A stretch of 64,000 nucleotides of DNA from NCBI RefSeq assembly GCF_003990445.1, contig NZ_REEZ01000002.1, positions 437,121-501,120 of the forward strand, read 5' to 3'. The position numbers were made by a program, and so were the translations under genes. This stretch comes from Pararhodobacter zhoushanensis (GTDB taxonomy: Bacteria > Pseudomonadota > Alphaproteobacteria > Rhodobacterales > Rhodobacteraceae). Below, in pieces: positions 54,397-60,897 of this stretch. The notes under the pieces are model-generated. The model worked only from the letters and a program-made list of their open reading frames with translations, had not been told where the DNA came from and made no database searches. Within the stretch, counting starts at the first letter, position 1. Every line of letters starts with the position of its first letter.

Positions 54397-55101
54397 ATGT
54401 CAGCGACAAGAGCATCCCTCATCGCGATCGCACTGGTGATCGCCCCCGGCTTCGCCCAAGCGCAAACCCGTGCGGCCATCACGTCGTTGCCCTCGGGCTT
54501 CGGCATGGCGAACGGCATCCTTGGTGTTTCGCTCTCGGGGCTTTACGGCCCCTATCACCCGCCCATCGACGTTGATGGTGATATCGGCATTGCCCTGGGC
54601 TTTGGTGACGCGGTTAACGCCATCGGCTTCGGGATCAGCGCCGACATCACCTCGCTCGACGATGATTTCGGCGATTCGGGTTATTTCAACCTCTCGGCGC
54701 ACCGGCAGTTCCGACTGACCAACGGCTATGGCTCGATCAACGCAACGGTGTCGGGTGTCGGAGCCTACGGCACCGCATCCGCGCGCGAGATCGGCGGTTC
54801 ACTGGTCGCCAGCTTTGTCACCGGCAGCGAAACCCGGCCCTACATGATCAGCGTCGGCGTGGCGAATGATCTGAACATGGCGCAGGACGTGCAGGGGATT
54901 CTGGGGCTTGGCGTCGGGATCAATGAGGAATGGGCGGTCAGCGCCGGGGTCTATGGCGACAACAACTCGATCGGTGTCAGCTATTTCCCGTCCTTCATGC
55001 CCAATGCCGTGGTCCAGCTGTCGCTGCGCAACCTCGATGATTCCGACCGTCGCGGGATCGGCTTTGACTTTGGCTATGCCTTCAACCTGTTCGGGAACTG
55101 A
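54397..55101 (+). CDS. Predicted outer-membrane beta-barrel protein
   Basis: This 234-residue protein has a Sec signal (MSATRASLIAIALVIAPGFAQAQ). The rest is Gly/Ser-rich with alternating hydrophobic strands (GYGSINATVSGVGAYGTAS; AVSAGVYGDNNSIGVSYF), no cysteine and an aromatic C-terminal strand (FGYAFNLFGN), which suits an outer-membrane barrel. I do not recognise a family. AAAGGA precedes the ATG. It is followed 4 bp later by a small secreted peptide. Confidence 0.7.
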   Translation: MSATRASLIAIALVIAPGFAQAQTRAAITSLPSGFGMANGILGVSLSGLYGPYHPPIDVDGDIGIALGFGDAVNAIGFGISADITSLDDDFGDSGYFNLSAHRQFRLTNGYGSINATVSGVGAYGTASAREIGGSLVASFVTGSETRPYMISVGVANDLNMAQDVQGILGLGVGINEEWAVSAGVYGDNNSIGVSYFPSFMPNAVVQLSLRNLDDSDRRGIGFDFGYAFNLFGN

Positions 55102-55105
55102 GCTC

Positions 55106-55291
55106 ATGAAAACCACCATCGCCCTCATCCTCGCAACCCTGATCGCAGCACCGACCGCCAGCCTTGCGGGGGATGTCTCGTCGAGCGGGGCAACGTCCGT
55201 AGCCTCGACGGTTGTGTCGACGGTCGGGGGGGCTGCACCCGGCACCACGCCGATCGGCGCCTGCGTGTCGACCGCCGTCAGCAGCTGCTAA
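55106..55291 (+). CDS. 61-residue secreted Ser/Thr/Val-rich peptide
   Basis: The gene starts 4 bp after the OMP gene stop. Residues 1-21 are a Sec signal (MKTTIALILATLIAAPTASLA). The 40-residue mature peptide is rich in Ser, Thr, Val, Ala and Gly (GDVSSSGATSVASTVV), and carries two Cys near its end (Cys53 and Cys61, the last residue), able to form one disulphide. The family is unknown. The upstream frame extending from 54908 belongs to another reading frame of the OMP gene and is not used. Confidence 0.65.
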   Translation: MKTTIALILATLIAAPTASLAGDVSSSGATSVASTVVSTVGGAAPGTTPIGACVSTAVSSC

Positions 55292-55420
55292 GCGCAACCC
55301 GCGCCCAACGTCGCACGGCGTTTGCCTGCCTGTCATCGCGCCCCGGCGCGGTGGCGTTTTCGCTTCGACCCTGACCGGTCGGGAACCATGCCCTCTTTGC
55401 AAGTGAACCTGTCCTGAGTC

Positions 55421-56428
55421 ATGAACGTCAATCTGAACCAAACCGCCCTCTATACGCCGCCCCAGCCGGACGCGACCGACGGCATGGTCCGTCAAACACT
55501 GGCCACGTCGCTGGGATATGTTGACGGCGCCTTTGGTATCCAGAGAATTCTGGCCGACACCGGCATTCCGATTGTCGACACTTATTACCGACAATCCTTG
55601 CCGGGATATGCGTCGCTCTATAACCAGTGGCAGTGCATGCATGTCGCGCTCCACGACACGGCCAACACCGAAAAGCAGGCGTTTTTCGCGCAAGCGAGCG
55701 CGGTCAGCAAGCTGCTGGGTGTCGGGACGGGTCAACGGGTGCTGGAACTGGGCTGCGGCCTTGGCGCGAACACGCTGCATCTGGCCGAGAGCCACCCGGA
55801 TGTCGACTTTGTCGCCATCGACCTCATGCCCGAGCACGTCAAACGCGCAACGCTCAAGGCACAAGGCCTGCCCAATGCCCGCTTCCAATGCGCCAGCTTC
55901 GAAGACCTGCCGCGGGATCTGGGCAGCTTTGACGTCATTCTGGCGGTGGAAACCCTGTGCTACGCGACCAATCTCAACCGTGTCGCCGCTCAGATCGCGC
56001 AGCATTTGCGGCCCGGCGGGCAGATTATCCTGTTTGATGCCCATCGCCGGGACAATTTCGACAGCCTTCCCGCCGACAGCGTGACCGCGACGCGCCTGTA
56101 CGAGATCACCACCGCCGTCACGCGCGGCTTTCACACCGATGGCGCCTGGGAACGGGCCTTTGTCAAAGCCGGGCTGGATCTGACGGCCAGTGACGACCTG
56201 ACGGCAAAGACGCTGACCGGGCTGTCCTCGTTGCACCGCCGCTCGATGAAGGCCTTCACCGACCTGAAATGGCGTCTGGCCCTCAAGGTGATGCCGCGGC
56301 ATCTGGCCCGCAATACCGTCGCCGGGCTGCTGGGCTACCATGTGTGCTTTGGCGGCGGCACGCAGCCCGACCCGGATCGCGGAGCGGTCCGGTATCAAAA
56401 GATCGTCGCCCGAAAACCCCGGAACTAA
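55421..56428 (+). CDS. Class I SAM-dependent methyltransferase
   Basis: This is a 335-residue protein with a clear SAM site: VLELGCGLGANTLHLA (about 108-123), VDFVAIDLMPEHVKRA and FEDLPRDLGSFDVILAVETLCYA. It resembles sterol, tocopherol or cyclopropane-type methyltransferases. A roughly 90-residue N-terminal segment with no SAM motif and a C-terminal helical tail (MPRHLARNTVAGLLGYHV) could place it at a membrane. The substrate is unknown; a sugar, lipid or secreted product of the cluster is a guess. Confidence 0.85.
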   Translation: MNVNLNQTALYTPPQPDATDGMVRQTLATSLGYVDGAFGIQRILADTGIPIVDTYYRQSLPGYASLYNQWQCMHVALHDTANTEKQAFFAQASAVSKLLGVGTGQRVLELGCGLGANTLHLAESHPDVDFVAIDLMPEHVKRATLKAQGLPNARFQCASFEDLPRDLGSFDVILAVETLCYATNLNRVAAQIAQHLRPGGQIILFDAHRRDNFDSLPADSVTATRLYEITTAVTRGFHTDGAWERAFVKAGLDLTASDDLTAKTLTGLSSLHRRSMKAFTDLKWRLALKVMPRHLARNTVAGLLGYHVCFGGGTQPDPDRGAVRYQKIVARKPRN

Positions 56429-56450
56429 AGCGCGCTCAGGCGCGCTTTAG
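56425..56450. terminator. Bidirectional hairpin at the methyltransferase/nusG-like boundary
   Basis: A perfect 10-bp stem (56425-56434 with 56441-56450, loop CTCAGG) covers both stop codons of the convergent methyltransferase and NusG-like genes. There is no strong T run on either side. Confidence 0.6.
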
Positions 56451-56987
56451 CGTTTCCCGGTCAACCTGAACGCGGGTTTGCTGCCCCATCAGGTCCAGCA
56501 GGATCCACACCCGGCGATCCGGCTCAATCGTCTCCACATCGGCCACCACATCGACGAAGGGTCCGTGTGTGACCAGCACCCGGTCGCCCGGTGTCAGGGC
56601 CTCGGACGGCAGAAGCTGACCCTGCGCATCACACCGCAAGGCGAGCTGCTCGACCAGACCACGCGGGACAGGCTTTGGCTTGCCGCCAAAAGCGACAAGC
56701 TTGGTGACACCATAGGTGCTGTTTACAGCCCGCCAGTGCCCCTGAGTGGTATCCAGCGACACGAAAACGTAGCCGGGGAAAAGCGGGCGCTGCTGCGTTC
56801 TGAACTGATGGCCAAAGCGGCGCGTCTCGATTGTCTGGGGAGCGAACGACCGAAAGCCCTGCCTGTTCAGGTTCTTCGTCGCGATCGACAGGGAATTCGG
56901 CTTCAGCTGCGCCAGAAACCAGCGGAGGGTATCCCCTCCGCCGACACGTTGCGCTGCAGCCTCAAGCCAGCTGGCATCGTCAAACAT
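56436..56987 (-). CDS. NusG-family antitermination protein (RfaH-like)
   Basis: This 183-residue protein has an N-terminal NGN domain (LRWFLAQLKPNSLSIATKNLNRQGF; PLFPGYVFVSLD) and a C-terminal KOW motif (LTPGDRVLVTHGPFVDVVADVETI). It is distinct from the housekeeping NusG and belongs to the specialised paralogues found with polysaccharide loci, which promote read-through of long operons. It lies 36 bp downstream of the wecA-like gene on the same strand. Confidence 0.88.
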   Translation of the reverse strand: MFDDASWLEAAAQRVGGGDTLRWFLAQLKPNSLSIATKNLNRQGFRSFAPQTIETRRFGHQFRTQQRPLFPGYVFVSLDTTQGHWRAVNSTYGVTKLVAFGGKPKPVPRGLVEQLALRCDAQGQLLPSEALTPGDRVLVTHGPFVDVVADVETIEPDRRVWILLDLMGQQTRVQVDRETLKRA

Positions 56988-57023
56988 GAGAAATCATCTT
57001 CCGTTCCGGTCAAATCCGCCGGA

Positions 57024-58157
57024 TCAAGCTCGGCCCAAGACACGGCCACGCGGGGACGTCAGGGACGACATCAGCGACGACCGCGCGCGACTGGTCGCAA
57101 GGCGCATCCCCAGACCGTAAATCCCGAAGAACGCCGCAAGGCAGGCCACCAGCGCCAAGAAGGAAAGACGCGGCAGATCGTGCATCAGGACACCCACAAC
57201 CACCGGCGTGGCAATCAGCGGCAGCAGAACCAGCGTTGCCATCGGGTTCGCCACCGACCGGCGGCCGCGCCCCAGCACGCAGATCTCGAGCCCACGCATG
57301 ACGATCTGGTGAAAGTGCAACCGGTCCGGGTGAGACACAGGCAGGTTGCAGCGGTAGCGGCGATAGATCGCAAGCGAGAGATCCGCCAGCGGCCAGAACA
57401 TGACCATCACCACAGAGATCGGCGCCACGTCAGGGTTGCGCGAGATCAGCGCGATCCCCATCCAGGCCAGCAGGAAGCCAAGCGTGTACGCACCGGCGTC
57501 GCCCAGGAAAATCTTGCCGGACGGGAAGTTCAGCACCAGAAAGCCCATCGTCGCGGCGGCCAGCAACACCCCCATCATGGCGATTTCGGTATCACCGACC
57601 AGAAAGGCCGTCGCAGCGATACCACCGCTGGCCAGAATCGCCGTCGACCCCGACAGACCGTTCAATCCGTCGATCAGGTTGAACGCATGCGAGATGGTCG
57701 CGGCGGCGACGACGGTGATCACCACGGCGAACGGGCTCCAGGCGAACAGCGGGTCCAGCACGTAGAGACCCGTGTGTCCGATCCAGGCCCCGGTCAGGAT
57801 CACCGCCAGAGCCGACGAAAGCACGGCCGCTGCCAGCCGACCGGCGGGTGAGACCCGGAAACCCAGATCCTCTGCCCCGCCAGAAACAAACAGCGGAACC
57901 ACCGCGACCATCAAAAGCAGCCACAAAGTGCCACCGCTGAAATACGCAATTGCGCAGCCAAGCAAGTAACCGAAGATAATAGCAGCCCCACCAACCCGGG
58001 GCGTCGGGGAGGAATGCGCAGCTTGCACCGCGCCGAGATCCCCCTGGCGCACCAATGAGCGCCACCGCGTCCGCGATAGCCCCACCAGCGCCATGCATAG
58101 CAATAGCGACAGCGCAAATGCTGCGATTGCCGAGATCGTCAAATGTGACGTTTCCAT
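57024..58157 (-). CDS. MraY/WecA-type sugar-1-phosphate transferase
   Basis: This 377-residue membrane protein has about ten helices. PTPRVGGAAIIFGY, NLIDGLNGLSG, FPSGKIFLGDAGAYTLGF and SHPDRLHFHQ are the conserved polyprenyl-phosphate glycosyltransferase motifs. It transfers a sugar-1-phosphate to undecaprenyl phosphate and so starts repeat-unit assembly. The exact sugar (GlcNAc or another) is not predictable. It is divergent from the winged-helix gene across a 561-bp gap. Confidence 0.92.
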   Translation of the reverse strand: METSHLTISAIAAFALSLLLCMALVGLSRTRWRSLVRQGDLGAVQAAHSSPTPRVGGAAIIFGYLLGCAIAYFSGGTLWLLLMVAVVPLFVSGGAEDLGFRVSPAGRLAAAVLSSALAVILTGAWIGHTGLYVLDPLFAWSPFAVVITVVAAATISHAFNLIDGLNGLSGSTAILASGGIAATAFLVGDTEIAMMGVLLAAATMGFLVLNFPSGKIFLGDAGAYTLGFLLAWMGIALISRNPDVAPISVVMVMFWPLADLSLAIYRRYRCNLPVSHPDRLHFHQIVMRGLEICVLGRGRRSVANPMATLVLLPLIATPVVVGVLMHDLPRLSFLALVACLAAFFGIYGLGMRLATSRARSSLMSSLTSPRGRVLGRA

Positions 58158-58350
58158 GTCGAACTACCTCACTCGCGGTATTGTTTTTGGGGTCAGCCCT
58201 TGCTCAACCGGGTGAGTATGTGCTTTATAATTGCAAATCGCCTGAAGACTGGGCAGAATAAAAACTTACTACTTCGCCCGCAGACTAATCTCGATGCAAA
58301 ATACAAGTGCGCCACAACAGCCCGGCCATTAAAAGCCTCACTGGATAAGG

Positions 58351-58380
58351 TTGTCGCGCTAGTTCGCTTAAAAGTATACT
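58351..58380 (+). promoter_or_regulatory. Sigma70-like promoter toward the wHTH-wza genes
   Basis: TTGTCG (58351-58356) and TATACT (58375-58380) are separated by 18 bp, close to the TTGACA/TATAAT consensus. Transcription would begin near 58387, giving a leader of about 330 bases before the winged-helix gene. Confidence 0.4.
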
Positions 58381-58582
58381 ACCCTAGATTGCACACTTCT
58401 AATACCTACATCTTTTGAGGGTGCTTTTTGTCGCCCTTTTTTGCCGCTAAGGCCGGCATTATCGGCTTATTTTGCTGATACTTTCTCCTCACGGTTGTGT
58501 TTATGTGCCGCCAGTAGGTGAACACTTGAATAATGCGAGGAACGCAGAGCGATCGAGGGCAACCAGACGCTTCGATCCGCGT

Positions 58583-58605
58583 CATCTTGCAAGTCGCACA
58601 AGATG
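58583..58605. repeat. Inverted repeat in the leader of the wHTH gene
   Basis: CATCTTG (58583-58589) and CAAGATG (58599-58605) are perfect inverted repeats with a 9-base centre, extendable by GCG/CGC with one bulge. It is either an operator or a leader-RNA hairpin. Confidence 0.4.
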
Positions 58606-58718
58606 CGCCTTGCAAAATTACGGGTCGATAAACGTGAATAAGCCCGGTGTTCGATTGCAATTGCGAGAGAAGACTCGTGCTTGCGGTCTATTCAGCAAAG
58701 TGCAGGTTGCAATTCTAA

Positions 58719-59108
58719 ATGGAACACCAAAAAATCGTCAACATCGAGCTCAACTTCGAGCGCGAAGTCGCCCAATCGCGCGGGCTTTCTCTTTTCAGAA
58801 GAAATCCCACCACATGGGAGTTATTACTTCTGCTCGCGCGATATAAAAATGGCAGCAACGAAGGCGTCTATAACACCATAGATTCGGTCGGGACGCGGTA
58901 TCTGGGAAATTCAGCGCTGCTGAAATTCATCCGCGAGCGTCGTGATGACGGGCTGGTGCAATTCCTTGAACATGAAAAGAAAAGCAAGTGGACGCTTCAG
59001 CTGAACGAAGAGCTTGTCGCGCAACTCATCGAGTTGCTGGACACGCGCAATCGTCAATTGCTGCGCGCCGCGGCTGAGGAGAACGCCCCGTTTCAATGGG
59101 CGCGATAG
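58719..59108 (+). CDS. Small protein, possible winged helix
   Basis: This 129-residue protein has no close family I can name. After a short N-terminal strand (KIVNIELNFE) it has RRNPTTWELLLLLARY, a helix pair (SNEGVYNTIDSVGTRYLGNSALLKFIRERRDDG) and a beta wing-like WTLQLNEELV, suggesting a MarR/wHTH-like fold. GC and codon use are lower than in the neighbouring genes, and no clear ribosome site precedes the ATG. It lies 60 bp ahead of the wza-like gene and may regulate it. Confidence 0.6.
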   Translation: MEHQKIVNIELNFEREVAQSRGLSLFRRNPTTWELLLLLARYKNGSNEGVYNTIDSVGTRYLGNSALLKFIRERRDDGLVQFLEHEKKSKWTLQLNEELVAQLIELLDTRNRQLLRAAAEENAPFQWAR

Positions 59109-59168
59109 AACGGGCATCAGTCCCGCAAACACATGGGCAGCAATCGACAGTTTGAAGGACAGCCGCGA

Positions 59169-60305
59169 GTGACTTACCTTTTCCCGAATGACCCGCCCAT
59201 GCAGATCGCTTCTGCAATGACGGCACCCCGCCGGATCGAGGCAAAGCGCGCGCTAGCGGTGCTTTTGTGCGCAACGCTTGGCCTTGCCGGCTGTTCGGAC
59301 GGCTACCTGCGCTTTCCGGTTTCCGCCGATGCGCAGCGCTCGATGACCGAGCAGGTCGAAATCATCCACCTGAACGCCAGCAACATCGCGTCTTTCTCAG
59401 AGCCGACGCGCGGCTATGCGGGCACCGCACTGCCCAGCGGACGCAGCTGGAACTATCTGGTTGGGACCGGCGACATTCTGTCGGTGATCGTCTTCGATCA
59501 CCCGGAACTGACCCTGCCCGAGGGCGAGAACCGGTCCTCGGCCGAAAGCGGCTTTCGCGTGCAGAGCGACGGGACCATCAACTATCCCTTCGTCGGTGCA
59601 GTCACCGCGCGCGGCCGCCCACCCGAGCAGATCCGCGACGATCTCACCCAGCGACTGAGCCGTTTCATCCCTGATCCGCAGGTCGATGTCCGCGTCGCAG
59701 CGTTCAACTCGCAAGGCGTCGTCGTGTCCGGCGAAGTCAGCGCACCCAACCGTCAGCCGTTGACGACCGTTCCGCTGACCCTGATTGAAGCGATCAACGC
59801 CGCTGGCGGCGCGTCGGATACAGCGGACCTGCGGGCCGTGACCGTCCAACGCAGCGGTCAGGTTTATCCTGTTGATGTGCAAGGATTCCTGCGCGCAGGC
59901 ATCGTGCAGAACAACCCGGTTCTGCGCAATGGCGACGTGGTCAGCGTGCCGCGCCGACTGGCGCAGGAAGCCTATTTCCTGGGTGAAGTCGCGCGCCCCG
60001 ATGCGATCGACCTGTCGCTTGAGCCGGTCACGCTGACACAAGCCGTCACGCGGCTGGGCGGTCTTGCCGCGCCGCGTGCCGATATGCGCGGGATCTTCGT
60101 CTTTCGCATGACCGAGGCCCGCCCGCGGGTGTTCCAGCTCGACACCAGTTCGCCCACCGGGCTGTTGCTGGGCACGCGCTTTGTGCTCGAACCCGGCGAT
60201 GTGGTCTATGTCGTCCGCTCGCCCTTGCAACGCTGGAACGACACCATCACCCGCTTGCTGCCGTCGGTCCGCGCTATCGATGCCATCGACACGATCTCGA
60301 ACTGA
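59169..60305 (+). CDS. Wza-like polysaccharide export lipoprotein
   Basis: I start it at the GTG at 59169, 9 bp after AAGGA; other starts at 59133, 59199 and 59217 are possible. It is a lipoprotein (LLCATLGLAGC lipobox) with a Poly_export (PES) domain (YLVGTGDILSVIVFDHPELT; GTINYPFVGAVTARG) and two SLBB-type domains (VVSGEVSAPNRQPL; YFLGEVARPDAIDL). It forms the outer-membrane or periplasmic export channel for exopolysaccharide, with Wzc as inner partner. Confidence 0.92.
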   Translation: MTYLFPNDPPMQIASAMTAPRRIEAKRALAVLLCATLGLAGCSDGYLRFPVSADAQRSMTEQVEIIHLNASNIASFSEPTRGYAGTALPSGRSWNYLVGTGDILSVIVFDHPELTLPEGENRSSAESGFRVQSDGTINYPFVGAVTARGRPPEQIRDDLTQRLSRFIPDPQVDVRVAAFNSQGVVVSGEVSAPNRQPLTTVPLTLIEAINAAGGASDTADLRAVTVQRSGQVYPVDVQGFLRAGIVQNNPVLRNGDVVSVPRRLAQEAYFLGEVARPDAIDLSLEPVTLTQAVTRLGGLAAPRADMRGIFVFRMTEARPRVFQLDTSSPTGLLLGTRFVLEPGDVVYVVRSPLQRWNDTITRLLPSVRAIDAIDTISN

Positions 60306-60318
60306 TCGGTCGGCCGGG

Positions 60319-60804
60319 ATGAAGATCGAGTCGGTCCTTGTGGTCTGCGTTGGCAATATTTGCCGTTCGCCGTTGGGCGAACGGCTCTTGCAGGCTGAAC
60401 TCGACAAGCGTGGCGCACAGATCAGTGTTACCTCTGCCGGTCTGCATGCCGTCGTCGGCCACCCCGCCGACACTGAAACCTTTGCCGTCGCCGCGAAGCG
60501 TGGCGTCTCGCTGGACGGCCATCAGGCACGGCGGTTCACCAACGACATGGGTCGCGACCATGACCTGATTTTGGTCATGGAACCGGCCCACAGGATTGAA
60601 ATTGCCCGAACCTCTCCGGCGTTGTCGGGCAAGGTATTCCTCTTTGACCAATGGAGCGGCGCCAAGGGAATCGCTGATCCGTATCGCCGCTCCAAAGACT
60701 TCCACGAAGCCGTTTTTCTCTTGATCCACGACGGTGCCCAAGACTGGGCCGCCAAACTGGCACCGTCGGTCATAACTTCTGGCCCAGCCGGTCAAACCAA
60801 CTGA
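60319..60804 (+). CDS. Low-molecular-weight protein-tyrosine phosphatase (Wzb-like)
   Basis: This 161-residue protein has the LMW-PTP P-loop CVGNICRSP near residue 10 and the aspartate loop IADPYRRS near 113. It differs from the ArsC at 8710 in lacking the extra redox cysteines. It dephosphorylates the tyrosine tail of the adjacent Wzc kinase, setting polysaccharide chain export. It lies 13 bp after wza; the ribosome site is weak. Confidence 0.92.
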   Translation: MKIESVLVVCVGNICRSPLGERLLQAELDKRGAQISVTSAGLHAVVGHPADTETFAVAAKRGVSLDGHQARRFTNDMGRDHDLILVMEPAHRIEIARTSPALSGKVFLFDQWSGAKGIADPYRRSKDFHEAVFLLIHDGAQDWAAKLAPSVITSGPAGQTN

Positions 60805-60897
60805 CGTTACGCCAGACGACGGGTCGGACCGCTTACATCGATATCCCCATAAAGCGCAGTGTTATTAGCGCACCCACAGCATAAATGAGACCCGACA

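Larger units (their letters stand above)
58158..58718. other. 561-bp A/T-rich intergenic region of the EPS locus
   Basis: No gene of convincing codon use is present. It holds a good plus-strand promoter (58351-58380), a TATAAA-like -10 for wecA on the minus strand (58224-58229), several T-rich TTTTGC motifs (58424-58476) and a 7-bp inverted repeat (58583-58605). The low GC compared with neighbours suggests a regulated upstream region or a recently acquired segment. Confidence 0.6.

Noticed and set aside
54908-55291. 127-codon frame continuing into the secreted peptide
   Set aside because: The upstream part is an alternate frame of the OMP gene; the peptide has its own ATG at 55106 followed by a signal peptide.
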